The notes under the pieces were generated by a model. That model was not told the DNA's origin, searched no databases, and was given only the letters and a program-made list of their open reading frames with translations. The translations under genes were made by a program, and so were the position numbers. From assembly GCA_948146395.1 (NCBI GenBank), contig OX411557.1, forward strand, positions 34,884,077 through 34,948,076: 64,000 nt of DNA. Reading direction: 5' to 3'. The stretch is from Fragum whitleyi (Eukaryota; Mollusca; Bivalvia; Cardiida; Cardiidae). Shown piece by piece: positions 1 to 11,960 of this stretch. How positions within the stretch are numbered: the stretch's first letter is position 1; every line of letters begins with the position of its first letter.

Positions 1-238
1 CTGGTACCATCATATCGTTGGTGTTATCCCATACAATGATATCATGCGCGAAAGAGATTATCCAAACCAATCAGTCCTAAAGTATTCACTTATCGTCTTA
101 TATTATCCATTGAAGAAAAAAGAATAATGGTTCGCTTTAAGTTTGAGATCGATATACATAGTATTCGTCTCATTGTATAGCGTTGTTATCATACTTCTTT
201 GACTTCAAACAGCACGCTTATCACTTTCAATCCTCGTT

Positions 239-412
239 TGCGCGTGTTTGTTTGTTTGGTGTTTACCGCTGCTTTTAAAAATCCTGAAGTCATATCGCGG
301 CGACTGGAAAACCTAAATATCGGCTCATGATGTTTCTTACACCAGTACTATCATTTCATCCTTTCCCAGACTTCAGCCGTTAACCCGCATAGGTCTTCGA
401 TAATCAACCATT
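239..412 (-). repeat. SINE fragment (3' part)
   Basis: It shares the TTTGTTTGTTTGG tail, the cGTCATATCGCGGCG-like block and the downstream blocks around TTTCCCAGACTTC and CATAGGT with the intact SINE at 61529-61804, read in the same (minus) orientation. No tRNA-like head is recognisable, so this copy is truncated or decayed at its 5' end. Confidence 0.6.
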
Positions 413-784
413 GTTTCGATCTGCTACAATTTAACAATACTTTTGTGATCTTCCCAGTATACATGTACTAACTTACCGAAAAAGTCAGAATAACTATGAT
501 CTTGAGCGATGAGTCTGTAATCGTTTTTATGACAAATTTCAAATGTGTGTTCTTGTAATGTAGATTTTTATACTTAGGCTGTAGAAAGAATGACAATTTG
601 TGTATGGAATCATATCGGTTAATGTTAGTATTTATTAGTAGCTGTGTACCGTATTTATCCTTGTTGATCCGTATCATTATTATAAATTAAAGATCTAACG
701 TAGCACAATCGTTCGTGGTCGAGTCATACATATCGCGGAGTAGGAAACCTCTCTTTTCGAGTATTATTTCTTGATTATATCAAC

Positions 785-1165
785 AATTCTGCCCTGTCAC
801 GCCCATATTTTGAGGTAAATCCAAATTTCTTGAACAACTTAGGAAGCGGGTCACCCAAGATTCATTTCTACCAAGCTACACTGAAATAGGGCCAATAATT
901 TAAAAGATTTTAAATCAAAAACGCCCGCCCTGCTACACCCATATTTAGGGGTAATTAAACTTTTCTAGAACAACTTAAGAAGAGGGTCACCCAAGGAACA
1001 TTTATGCCAAATTTCACTAAAATTGGGCCATTGGGTTGGGAGAACGGAATATTTTCAAACATTACAAGGTGAAAACAAGCCCTGCCCTGACACTTCTTTT
1101 TTAGGGCAAATCCAAATTTCTAAACATTTTAAGAAAAGGGTCACCCAAAGAATTTTTTTCTCCGA
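785..1165. repeat. Degenerate tandem array, about 140-bp units
   Basis: Three units can be read, each running from a GCCCTGnCACnCCCATATTT-like block through an AACTTAAGAAGxGGGTCACCCAA block, with a GAAATTGGGCC-like block best preserved in units 1 and 2. The same units occur inside the repeat at 62309-62852, so this is probably the interior of another member of that family that has lost its ends. Confidence 0.6.
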
Positions 1166-2224
1166 AAATTAAGAATTTGAAAAGAAAAGAAAAAAACACA
1201 CGTTATTTTCAAAGTTCTGAGAGTCTCCTTAAATACGTGAAAATGTTGCCTGGCTGTAAACAAATGCGATTAAAATCCAAAATTAAAGATTAGGTCAGCT
1301 TTCTCTGATGAAATGTATTCTAAAATGACGTTGTAGGACCAACATTCAGACGGGTAGGCAAGCTGTAAATATATCTAGGTAAACCGCATTTTTTCCTCAT
1401 TCAGACGCCTTTTTAGACACAAATGAATATACATGCAACAGTAACAGAACAAAATGAAAACGCTACAAAACCGATTTTGGTAAAGAAAGGGAAATACGAT
1501 TTCACGAGATTCAATGTCATATGGCGTTTCATAGATCGCATTTATGAATACAAATATTCAATCGGAGTTGGTAAACTTGGTCCAACTTGGTCCAATGTAT
1601 GATGGGCAGAACGGTGAAAATAAGTGATATAATTTACGGGATTGGTTTGAATATGCTCCTAACTTAATCATCGAGCCATTATAAGCTGAAATGTACAGAA
1701 ACTGCTCCGAAAACGGTTAGTACACGAGCATTTAGGGAGGAATATAGATGATTTAGTGGTAGGTGTCGAGTTATCACAAATTCTTTTAACTCTGGTGTCT
1801 ATTTCCAATCTCTAAAAATTCAGGGGGTGTATTGTTATCATATTTTCCGCTACCCAGGCCCATAAAAGTACGAATATCTTCGCTTTATGTGGATCTTTCG
1901 CCGAGAAATTTGGTATGTGTGAAGAGGATACATAAATGCTCTCAGAAAAATACAAATAATGAAGAACAGTCAGGTTGTTTGACAAATAAATAGTGACAAA
2001 CCTAAAAAATCAAAGCAAAGTCACTCACTCCTAGGGCTAGAACTCGCTCATTTTGCTTAGATGCTATCCTCCCCTTCTATTTCCTAAAAGAAGAACCATT
2101 TATCTCGACAGTGATACTAAAAACTGAAATGAAAATGATTATTTTGGTTTACAAATCAGTCAAAAACTTGCACCACCGCTAGTTCCGTATCGAAAAAATC
2201 GATCAGGTGTCCACGAACCTTCTG

Positions 2225-2310
2225 GTGTCGGCGTGGCACGTTATACCCTGTGGTAAGTAACGCGTCTGGTTTTCAATTGCGGGTTCCTGGGTTCGATCTC
2301 CGGCTCGGCC
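2225..2310 (+). repeat. tRNA-like SINE head
   Basis: A GGGTTCGATCTCC B-box lies near 2289, preceded by a TAACGCGTCTGG stretch that resembles the D-loop/anticodon region of arginine tRNAs. The acceptor stem does not pair and the A-box side carries extra bases. It is therefore a tRNA-derived repeat or pseudogene and not a working tRNA gene. Confidence 0.45.
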
Positions 2311-3347
2311 ATCTTTCATCCCAAATTCGACAAACGTCATTGTGAGTAGTGATATTTGTCTCCCACAGTATGGACGAGTCATACACCTTAAATAGAAAGG
2401 ACGACTAGTGGTTCAGATGAAATGTTCTAGCCGTGTTGTGAGAAACGACAAGAAATTATGGATAGGTACACCAGCCTCCGAATTTTAAATGTAATACTAT
2501 TGAAAACGATGTTTAAATCCATTTAATTAACAAAACCGCTAAAGGTGTCGCACGAGTTAAGATGTAATATGAGCCTCTTGTGACGTCATGTTGAGGCGTT
2601 GTTACCATCGCATATTTTCTCATTTATTTCATCAAAAGAAGGATAACTCGAAGACTTTTATGGATATTTAGCTCTGACATTGGTCACATATGATATTGGA
2701 ACGACTTTAAGTACGAAAACTTTAAAGAGTGATACACAAAACATCACCGATACGCTTTGACTTAATTTTCTGTGATTTTTGACAACGACCCCTTTGTCCT
2801 TTTAAGGCCAATAAAACCCTCATTTAACAGACATTCAGTGTCGAAACTTCCATAAACCGACGGATATTGCTTTCAAAATCTCATATTACGACGAACAGCC
2901 CTAAATAAGTCATGTAAAGTTTCTTTGTTTGCTAAGTATACTTAGTTTTGCTATCAAATTATAATAAGCCCAGTTTTACTCTTTTGCTGGTTTGGTTTTA
3001 CTCAACATCATCTTCGTCTGAAACACTGATATTTACAACACTCTCGAATGACTCGAGTTTTGGGTCATACATGAATTATTCGAAGCTTCCCTCAGACCGC
3101 GACAATGTGGCATTTTTTTAAATTCATGTTTGTTTTTGATTTGCGGAGTTTCTGACAATCTCATTTCTTGTGCTTGTCAATCTCTTATACCTGAGTATAT
3201 CTACACCAACGGTTAATTATTTTCACAGAGATTTGAATCACAAGCATACAATAAAGACTAATTCGTGACGTAAACTGAGTCGATATTCAATTAAAATAAC
3301 TGGTTATGCAGGAAATGTAAAGCATACTTTCATATTGTTATTTTCAG

Positions 3348-4615
3348 GAGCAAGCCTAATGACATGGAGTGTGACTGGTGTTCTTTACCTCATGATCGGT
3401 CTAGTTTACGGCGAGCTTGGCAGTCTAATACCTCAATCTGGTGGCGACTACACCTACATCGAGAAGGGTATCGGGCCACTCCCGGCTTTTATTGTCGCTA
3501 CAATACAGCCACTGATCTCCAATACTGCTGCCATAGCAACGCTTTCACTTGTACTTGCGGATTATCTGTGTTCCCCGTTTTTTGACGCATGCGGCCCTCC
3601 AGAGGTAATACGTAAGCTTATCGCCGCAAGTGTTGTCATAACGTTAGGAATTACCAACATCATCAGCGTTAAAGTCGCCGAGTCAACGCAGATCTTTTTC
3701 ACATTCGCAAAGTTTTCTGCCCTTTGTCTCATTTCCGTTGTTGGCTTTATTGTTCTTGCGCAAGGCAAGTATTCCCTACCAGATGGCGCATTTGAAGGGT
3801 CATCAACGGATGTGACGTCATATGTTCTTGCGATGTATAGTTGCGTTTTCGCATACGGCGGTGTTCAAGCTATAAACATGATTGCAGAGGAATTAATAGA
3901 ACCCCAAAAGAACATACCAAGAGCTATAATTTTGACGATGTCAAGCGTGACTGTTATATATATCGTCACGAATTTGTCCTATTTCATAGTGCTTGACAAT
4001 ACTGAATTTCTATCCTCAAAAGCGGTCGCTTATAGTTGGGCACTAAAAACAATCAAACCGGCTGCCATTTTATTACCCATCAGCGTCGTCTGTTCGGTAT
4101 TTGGATCCATTAACGGCACCATGTTTGGTGCTAGTCGTGTTTTGTTTGCAGCAGCGCGTGCCGGGCACCTGCCGGAAGTGATGTCATATCTCAACGTTCA
4201 AACGCTTATACCTGTCTTTTCGATAGTCGCAAAGTGCATTATCGCAATTGCTATGCTCATTCCTGCCGATATTAGCCAACTTATTAATTTTCTAAGTTTT
4301 CTGTATTTCATTGGAATAATTCTGACGTCAATTTCTTTGATAATTATTCGAAAGAGGCTGCCCGAAATTCAAGAAAATGCGTTCAGGACACCAATTGTTG
4401 TACCGATCATGGCCGTTCTGATTTGTTTGTTTGTAATCATAGCGCCACTAGCTTTGAATCCTAAGATTGAATTCCTTTTTGCCGTAGCAACTGCAGTAGG
4501 ATGTATGATTTTGTATTTCCCGTTGATTTATTTCAAGCTGAAGATACCTGGTATAACACAATTCACCATATTTGCACAATTATTAATGAATATTTGCCCA
4601 ACAGAACGAGTCTGA
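3348..4615 (+). CDS. SLC7-family (LAT-type) amino acid transporter, terminal coding exon
   Basis: The exon encodes about 422 residues after a TTTTCAG acceptor at 3341-3347, entering in phase 1, and ends with TGA at 4613-4615. The first in-frame ATG inside it (3359) is probably not the real start. The protein is a multi-pass APC-superfamily carrier with the light-chain signatures YGELG, SGGDYTYI, FAYGGVQAINMIAEE and GASRVLFAAARAGHLP. A cysteine in FDACGPPE, between the third and fourth membrane segments, matches the position that forms the disulfide with a 4F2hc/rBAT heavy chain in the LAT family. It probably exchanges neutral or basic amino acids at the plasma membrane; the substrate cannot be told. 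TM1 (GSGIF) must be encoded upstream. Having all remaining segments in one exon is unlike the multi-exon vertebrate SLC7 genes and suggests intron loss. Confidence 0.9.
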
Positions 4616-4757
4616 AAAAGGTTATTTTATGAAGAAAAATCGATTGACCAATCAAATCTCTTTTTAAAACTTGAGTACTGTTGCCCTTTTTCATTTAGCA
4701 ATTTATCGGGCTTAGCCCCATAAAGGCAATGAGGGAACCAGTATAAATTGGGAATAG

Positions 4758-4798
4758 AATAAATACTTATTTTTTCAATGCCAGATAATATTAATAAA
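4758..4798 (+). promoter_or_regulatory. Polyadenylation signals of the transporter
   Basis: AATAAA occurs at 4758-4763 and again at 4793-4798, 140-180 bp after the transporter stop codon and before the end of the convergent Gly/Tyr-rich gene at 4885. Either could direct 3'-end formation. Confidence 0.5.
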
Positions 4799-4884
4799 CA
4801 TATTGCACAAAATATATACAATGGACATCAAACATCAAATAAAATCACAAACATTACAATTCAAAATTCTTGATATGAAGTTTT

Positions 4885-5282
4885 TCAGTATTTTTTGAAA
4901 GATCGCCTCCCGTAACCGCCTCCGTAACCGCCGCCATATCCCCCACCATATCCACCCCCGTATCCACCTCCGTAACCTCCACCATATCCGCCCCCATAGC
5001 CTCCACCATATCCGCCTCCATAGCCTCCACCATAGCCGCCTCCTAAGCCGCCTCCATAGCCGCCCATTCCACCATAGCCTCCTCCGCTTAAACCACCCAA
5101 ACCACCAAAGCCTCCTCCATAGCCCCCACCATAGCCTCCACCATAACCCCCTCCATAGCCCCCACCATAGCCTCCGCCATACCCGCCTCCATATCCGCCT
5201 CCATATCCACCACCATAACCTCCACCTAGGCCACCAAACCCTCCACCAAAACCATATTTGCAAAATCCTTTTTTACAACGAC
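4885..5282 (-). CDS. Exon 2 of the Gly/Tyr-rich protein (repeat exon)
   Basis: The exon runs from the acceptor AG at 5284-5283 to TGA at 4887-4885. The repeats form a 12-bp coding minisatellite in which Gly and Tyr codons vary at the third position, so the array is old or kept by selection on the protein and not a recent slippage product. It is a local GC-rich island in AT-rich DNA. Unit number may well differ between alleles. Confidence 0.88.
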
Positions 5283-8200
5283 CTGAAAAGTAGATTTGTT
5301 TGTTTGGTTGAGGTATTATGCCGCTCTTTCAACATTATTTCAGTCATATCGCGGCGGACCTGAAAGGTAGAACACGTATAGATGGGTAATATGCGGTGTT
5401 TTTCAGAAGCGGAAACTACAGTAACATGATTTCGCAGTGTTTGCATGTTATAAGTACAATATATTTGCGGTATACGAGGAAAACTTCAAGTACAATGGAT
5501 AGAACAATCCATGCAAACTCACTACGCAACATATTAGCGACGAAACCGACGTCAGTCCAGGCGTTTCTTAAAGGTAGTGGACCCGTAATGGTTCCGCAAC
5601 ATTTCGGAATGCATGATTTTACACAATGTTGACCGAGGTCACTAATGAAAATCATTAGGAAAGTTCATTACTTCCGAGACGTTGTGGAACTAATACGGGT
5701 CTACTACATTAATAAATGATATTCATTAGTAATAATTTCCATACCCCTTGTAACGCATTCAAACTATTGGATTAATACTTATATAACAGGTTTAAAACAT
5801 AAGTGTTTTTAACGACGACGCTTCTGTGTGTGTGTGCTCATTTCAAACACGTTTTGCAAGCGGTTTGAGATGAAACCTCACTTTGCAAGTACACATACGT
5901 GCAAAGCGGGGTATCATTTCGAAAACGTTTCGCTTACGTTTTATCCTGACAGCAGGGTTTATTTGTCTCACCCATTTTCATATTCGATACTCGTTCTATC
6001 ACGTCATAAAATTTAAGGAAATTATCAGGATCAATTTGGTTTCGACAATATTTGTCCTGCTTTATTAGGAAATAGACTTCCTTATCATATGACTTAAGGT
6101 AGTGAACTCGTAATAGTTTCGTAACTCCTCGGAAAAAATAAACTTAACAGTGTTAACCGAGGTCTCCTAATGATTTTCAGGTCTACCTTGGAAGGTCAGC
6201 CAGAATATTCGTTGCGTTCAAGATGAAAATATTCGCAAAACTTTTGAGAAATGCTGTTCCACTTTTTATTTGCACTCACGTGCAAAATAGGAAAATTTTA
6301 AAAACGTTCACAATCTTTGCATTCAGAACACACACTCTTTGCATTCTGAACGAATAATCTTTTCAGACTAAACGCAGGGATTATAATCGATATCGGGAAA
6401 CCCGAAAACGTTATACGTTACAAACAAGTTCATCCATCCCCCCTTTTCTCTCTCTCTCTTATCACTGTTATTCTTCAGATAACATTTCTTAATTCGCTCA
6501 TAACTGATAAACTTATAAAGAATTAATTGCAATCCAATAAATAAAACAGTTTTGACTGGTTTAGATCGCACCACGTTTGGAAATTCATTTCACTTTATTT
6601 TTGTATCTAAATCTAATATCCCTGCCAGATCACGGAATTTTTCTGTGCAAAAAGTTAACTCCACGTTGCTCCTCTCCACCCAGGTGTATAAATGGGTACC
6701 TGTGAGAATGTAAGTCAAAGTGCTGTGGCTGCCGATGTGCGCCGTTTGTTAACAGTCGACTTGCAATTCGACGATCGAGTCGCTTGAATATGCCTGGCAT
6801 AGAAACATACTATAAAAACCCCATAAAACCCCCTAAATCTAATGGGTCGTGCGGGATAAACCCCGACATTCGATCTGTAAGTCAAGCATTGTAGGAACTC
6901 GAATAACGCCAGTTCCCCTTCCACAACCTTACCTTGCTATCTGATCTATTAGAAATTAAGATTTTTTCTAAAAAAAGAATAAAAACAAACATGCGGTTCT
7001 GATTCTGAGCGAGTCCACGAAGACCTTTAAATAACCCACTAAAATTTTAAGCCCGATAAAGCTGGTTTCTTTATGACTAGGAAGAAAGAGATCATAAGTA
7101 CCTCTACGACTGTCGATATTGCCATTTAATTGTGTAAAACTTTATGCCATTAAACGATAACAAGAGCCGTCAGAGACGGATTATGCTCCCCGAATAAGGC
7201 ATTGTCACAAAAACAAAAGCCATGTTAGACATGGACATCCCCCGCGAAGAAAGCTTGATAGTAAACTGAAGCCTAATAGATAAAAGATTCTTTTGTACTG
7301 TCAAAGATTTGCCTCCTATAAAATCTAAGTAATAAAAATAACAAAGGGCAATAACTCAAAAATTATGCTAGCAAGAGTTGTAGTTCAGGTGTATTGCACT
7401 TCTCCTCCATGAGATCTATCCACCCATAAAGATTCAAGTTGACAGCTACTATACTTTAGGAGATATGCTCCAAACAAAATCTAAGTATCAAACATAACAA
7501 AGGACAATAACTCCAAAATTATGCAAGCAAGAGTTGTAGTTTTTGTGCATAGCACTTCTCCTCCACGAGATCTATCCACCCTTAAAGTTTCAAGTTGATA
7601 GCTGTTATACTTTAGGAGATATGCTCCATACATAATCTAAGTATCAAAAATAACAAAGGGCAATAACTCCAAAATTATGCAAGCAAGAGTTGTAGTTTTT
7701 GTGCACTGCACTTCTCCCCCATAAGATCTATTCACCCATAAAGATTCAAGTTGATAGCTATTATACTTTAGGAGATATGCTCTGTGGTCAAATTGCAAGG
7801 ATTCAAATAAGGTGTAATCTTACACAGCAAACATAAAGGTAACAAACATTAAACCTCCTTTTTGCATGACATATTTTTAGACACAAATTTCAAATAGTTT
7901 ATGGTAAAGGGCATCTGATTTGCTACTGAAATGTGAAATTTCATCAAATTCTGAGCATAAGACTAGGAGAAATGAAAGAATAAACTGTATTTTACGTGCT
8001 AGCGTAAAGGTAACAAACATTTAGCCCCCTTTTTCCATGATATATTTTTTTTACGTTAATTTCAAATTGTTTATAGTAAAGAGCATCTGGTTTGCTACTC
8101 AAATATGAAATTTCACTAAATTCTGACAGTTAGACTAGGAGAAATTTGGGAAAAACTGCTTTTTACCCTAAGTCCCCTTTTCCCGTGACGAGGCCTCAAA

Positions 8201-11200
8201 TCCAAAAACCGTCACAGATGCATCAACACTATATCATAGGAAGTTCACATGGTAAGTTTCATTTGATTTAGCCTAAGGGTTATGGAGAAATAGGTGGGGA
8301 CGGACGGACGGAATATCTATTTTACATGCTAACGTAAAGGTAACAAACATTTAGGCCCATTTTTCCATAATAATTTTTTTTTACGTCAATTTCAAATTGT
8401 TTATAGTAAAGGGCATCTGATTTGCTACTCAAATATGAAATTTCACTAAATTCTGACAGTTAGACTAGGAGAAATTTGGGAAAAACTGTTTTTACCCTAA
8501 GTCCCCTTTTCCCGTGACAAGGCCTCAAATCTTAAAACCGTCACAGGTGCATCATCACTATATCATAGGGAGTTCATATGGTAAGTTTCATTTGATTTGG
8601 CCCAAGGGTTATGGAGAAATAGGTGGGGACGGACGGACGGACGGACGGACGGACGGACGGACAGACGAAGCGGCGGCTATATGCTCTCCCTTCGGGGAGC
8701 ATAAAAATACACGCAATGGTGGCAATAGTCAGCGGCCTCCCTACTCTTTCAACCGGAAATGGGTTTTCGTTTATCTTACGGCTATTTTTGCGCGTTGTTT
8801 AAAAAGATCGGTTTTCATAAGATTCTGCTTGAGGAAATAACGTTGAATAATGATGGTAAAATTTCATAACTTTTTTTCAACGTCTTAAAATATCCATTGA
8901 ATGACTCGATCATTGAATTCAACAATAGAAAACGTTATTTGTATCATTCAATTAGGAGAGGTCACTATAAAATAACAAAAAACTTTATTTGTATGAAAAG
9001 GTATCCATGATTTTTTACCAAATATAGGAAATATTTGTTTTTTAACATATCAGAAAATAAGAAAAAATAATTGGGATATTTCTTCAAAAAAGGTTGTTGT
9101 GGCATTTTCCCTCTTTAAAATTGCCAAAAAAAATGCATTTTCACTTTTGAAGGCACACTATGCAAATGCAATCGACCATGGGGAAATTTCCTTGGCAACA
9201 GCCAAAGTGTACATGCATAAGGTATATCAACAGGTTTGTGTTTTATAGCTTTCTGCTAGTATTAAATTTATTATAGACTAAATCGAATATAAACGTTTCA
9301 CTGAAAAATGGCCAGTGTCACTCAAGGGCAGATATTTCTATCGGGAAAATGAGCATGGAAAGGTACCTCCAAATTTTGATATAATGACCATACAATGTTA
9401 ATGTACAACATATGTGAATAGGGAAAAAATGATTGGGCGGAAAATATGACGCAATGTGTCCATTGCTACCTTATTGCTAAGTCGAGTTTTTTAAATAATT
9501 TCTTAGATCTAAAGAATTGCAATTATAAGTACCGACTGCGTTTTGAGTATAAAGTGCAATTGCCTCAGTACATGGCAACGCCGTGGGGCGTTATGCTTAA
9601 GGCATGTGCTTAAAAAGCCCTGTGCTAAAGTACATGTATTTGCACTTTTTACTCCAATAAAGACATTCATCCCTGTAATAAATTCTCACTGAGCTATAAA
9701 TATACACGTTGTGATAACACGTGCAAAGCGGGATATCATTTATCGAACATTTTCATCTTGAGCCCAGCCCTGCGTTCAGGAAATGAAAGAGCTAGCCGCA
9801 AATAGTTTTATAGCGAACAGTCTGTCTTCAGCGGGGCTTTCCGAAATTGACCAGATCGCTAGGCACCAAAAGTAACCCAACACTCAGAGCTTAATACCAG
9901 GATAAAAAACTCAGAAAACTTTTTTTTAAATTTATTTAAGGAAGTGTAAAATATTTATTTTTCATTGATCCAGCCCTCCAGATGATTAAATATCCGAACA
10001 AAACGAAAAACACGAGATTTCCAAAAAAAATCGACAACAGTCAAGCTATTCCTTTGCTATATGCTTGTCACCTTATAACGTTGCAAGCTGATGTTCTCTA
10101 GCGCTTTGATTTCCTGAAGGCAGAGCAGAGTTGTGTCTAATAAATTCGATGCCCAACTAAATTGTAATATTCTTCAACTGAACGACCACTCTTTGTAGGT
10201 TCTTTGGGCGATTATATAAATATGACTATTATTTTGGTATCTAAGAGAAAAACGCGCACACTTGCATTCAAAGCAGGGTATCCTGAACAGGGGGAAGCAC
10301 ATGGCCTCTTTTATTAGGTTGTATAGGTCATATTTCTGTCCTAAAAACTTCCTTTGTCATTTTAAGAAAGTTCGCTTGGCTATTTCCCACCATTAAACTT
10401 ACTTTAAACCTGGCTTTTTGATAGGTCTAAATGCTTTATTTTTGAAAAAAAAGGTTCACCGTGCTATTCTTTTTCTCAGAGATTTTCGAAAATAGGCATC
10501 AAAATATTGAGTGCCCTGGAGGTCTTGCCTTTGAATAATTTTGGAAAAAAGTCCCTAGATTTGAAGTCATCACTTTTGGGCAAGTTAATGTCCAGGCAAC
10601 AATTAATTTATGTTTTATTTGAAAGACTACAACCTATTCCGCTAAACTAATAAAGGTATGGTAGCTTAATGAAAAAAAAAAAAAAAAAAAAGAAAAAAAT
10701 GACACTCTTATTCGATCATGAAAAGATTTTTTATTCAATATTGATAGCTACTAATATATTCTTCATTGTAAATTAATATAGCTCTACTACTATTTTTTTT
10801 CTTAACTCTCAATATAAATTCGCGACATAGTGAAGAATATTTTGATCTGAAAAAAAGGTTGGAGTGAAAGTCTTGGTCTTTTATACATTTTTGACTTGTT
10901 CGTTAAAATAAAGGGAGGTAATCTAAAATATTTTTTTTAATAATCGAAATAACAAATTTGTAGATATTGTAATTTTGTGAGATGAGGTAGTGGTTATTTA
11001 TTCTATTTTCAAAAGTTTTATTTGCTTTCTCTTCTAAAAACAGACAAGGAGTAATTTCAAATATGTCCTTGTCATTTTCTCTGATTACTCAAAAAAATTA
11101 GAAAAAAATGCCCACAGAAATTGGTGGAAAAAATGATTTTTTGAATTCATACCAATTGTTTTGTCAACTTTAGTTGCAGTTATATGAAAAAAAATAATTT

Positions 11201-11878
11201 GAATTTGGATTCATTGATTTTTTAATCATCACACAAACGATAACATTTTTTTAATGGCAGAAAATCCAAAATTGGATGAGCGGATATCCTTATAGAAACA
11301 AATCGAGTTTCATCAAACTGGAGAGATTTAGAAGGTTCCTTAATATTGTCTCAAACCTAGGAAACTAATTTTGACGTCCCTCGCGATACATTTGTCTACA
11401 CAGAAAATGGTCACTGTTTTGAAAATATTTTCGTCGTGCGTATACTTTGACACGTTCTCATTTCTCTGTAAAATGTGGAAAATATACATTCGAATAACTT
11501 TGAATGCAGTTTTGTACAACAATGCCCTTCTTTATGACTTATATGTTATCCCCTATGATTCAGCGTTAAGATTTGAAGTAGATGAATTTCCCTTCTATCC
11601 TCGTTCCAGAATTCTGAAATAATCATACCAACATTCTATGAAGTTATTTTCAAAATCTGACTAATGGGCGACCTGGATCCAATCGCGATTATTTTACGGA
11701 GATCACGGATGGTCGATGTTTTGTTTGTCAAGTTTTTTTTCTTCTTTTTTCTTAAATCTTGAATGAATGATTGACATAGTCAAACATCGAAAATTAAAAA
11801 TGAAATCATCTTACCTTCTGATGGCACAATCGTGCAAAGAATACAAGCGACGAGCAGTATCACAAAGTTCGAACTCAT
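4885..11878 (-). CDS. Secreted Gly/Tyr-rich protein, shematrin-like (two exons)
   Basis: Joined exons 11878-11815 and 5282-4885 encode 153 residues. Exon 1 (64 nt) gives a signal peptide that starts MSSNFVILLVACIL, with a probable cleavage site after PSEG; it ends in phase 1 at a GTAAG donor. Exon 2 starts after TTTTCAG in phase 1 and restores glycine at the junction. The mature protein opens with RCKKGFCKYG (two cysteines, several lysines), then about twenty GGGY units with a few F, L, M and S variants, and ends RRSFKKY. Gly/Tyr repeats with a basic C-terminus ending in Tyr are typical of shematrins, shell-matrix proteins secreted by the molluscan mantle; that role is inferred. The gene is convergent with the transporter. 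The matching phases, the signal peptide and the TATA box support the model, although exon 1 was found by eye. It could instead be another Gly-rich secreted product such as a byssal or periostracal protein. Confidence 0.8.
5290..5395 (-). repeat. SINE 3' fragment next to a splice acceptor
   Basis: The CAAACAAACAAA tail and the CCGCCGCGATATGACTG block match the SINE at 61529-61804 in the same orientation. The tail ends only a few bases before the TCTACTTTTCAG acceptor of the Gly/Tyr-rich repeat exon. Confidence 0.6.
7181..8704. mobile_element. Repeat block with short inverted ends and two internal tandem arrays
   Basis: TTATGCTCCCCGAA at 7181-7194 is matched by its reverse complement at 8691-8704. 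Inside, 7311-7780 holds three units of about 156 bp (block ATCTAAGTA...CAAAGGGCAATAACTCC), and 7823-8665 holds one degenerate and two good units of about 330 bp that share a GTAAAGGTAACAAACATT block. A GGAC microsatellite sits at 8630-8663. No transposase frame is visible, so it would be non-autonomous. Confidence 0.6.
8630..8663. repeat. GGAC tetranucleotide microsatellite
   Basis: About eight consecutive GGAC units near the right end of the repeat block. Similar GGAC/GACA tracts lie at 8298-8310, 27352-27390 and 45272-45303, always inside or beside dispersed repeats. Confidence 0.85.
11815..11878 (-). CDS. Exon 1 of the Gly/Tyr-rich protein (signal peptide)
   Basis: Twenty-one codons plus one base: start ATG at 11878-11876 with A at -3, then a hydrophobic core of V, I, L, A and C, ending ...TIVPSE before the donor GTAAG at 11814. 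The length, hydrophobicity and phase fit a signal-peptide exon. No other acceptor exon in the window matches it better than 5282. Confidence 0.8.
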
Positions 11879-11950
11879 TTTGGCAAATTAAATCGAATAT
11901 AAATGAAGATGGTTATGTTTGGTATGGTTAATGTTACGTGAACTCGTTTG

Positions 11951-11960
11951 CTTTTTATAC
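11951..11960 (-). promoter_or_regulatory. TATA box of the Gly/Tyr-rich gene
   Basis: On the minus strand GTATAAAAAG reads here, 73-84 bp before the start codon. This would place transcription start near 11925-11930 and give a leader of about 50 nt. Three CACGTAA motifs (11934-11940, 12011-12017, 12024-12030) lie close by and could bind bHLH- or bZIP-type factors; that is inference only. Confidence 0.6.

Larger units (their letters stand above)
1..3347. other. Upstream flank or intron of the transporter, repeat-rich
   Basis: No coding exon was recognised here. The stretch holds a SINE fragment near 239-412, a degenerate tandem array at 785-1165 and a tRNA-like SINE head near 2225-2310 (separate entries); the rest is unique-looking AT-rich DNA. 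The transporter exon at 3348 begins with a splice acceptor, so all or part of this stretch is probably intron. I looked for the first transporter exon, which should encode the GSGIF-type motif of TM1, and did not find it; it may lie upstream of the window. Confidence 0.5.
5286..11814 (-). other. 6.5-kb intron of the Gly/Tyr-rich gene
   Basis: It contains a SINE piece beside the acceptor, a foldback-type relic near 5860-5960, the repeat block 7181-8704, another foldback-like relic near 9715-9790 (GTGCAAAGCGGGATATCAT) and a poly-A run near 10671-10692. Most of 8900-11340 is AT-rich with homopolymer runs and no recognisable gene. The short open frames here show no family resemblance. Confidence 0.6.

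Noticed and set aside
4835..5263. 142-codon Trp/Arg-rich open frame on the minus strand
   Set aside because: It is the shifted frame of the GGGY repeat exon; the repeat keeps several frames open. Only the Gly/Tyr frame links to a signal peptide in phase.
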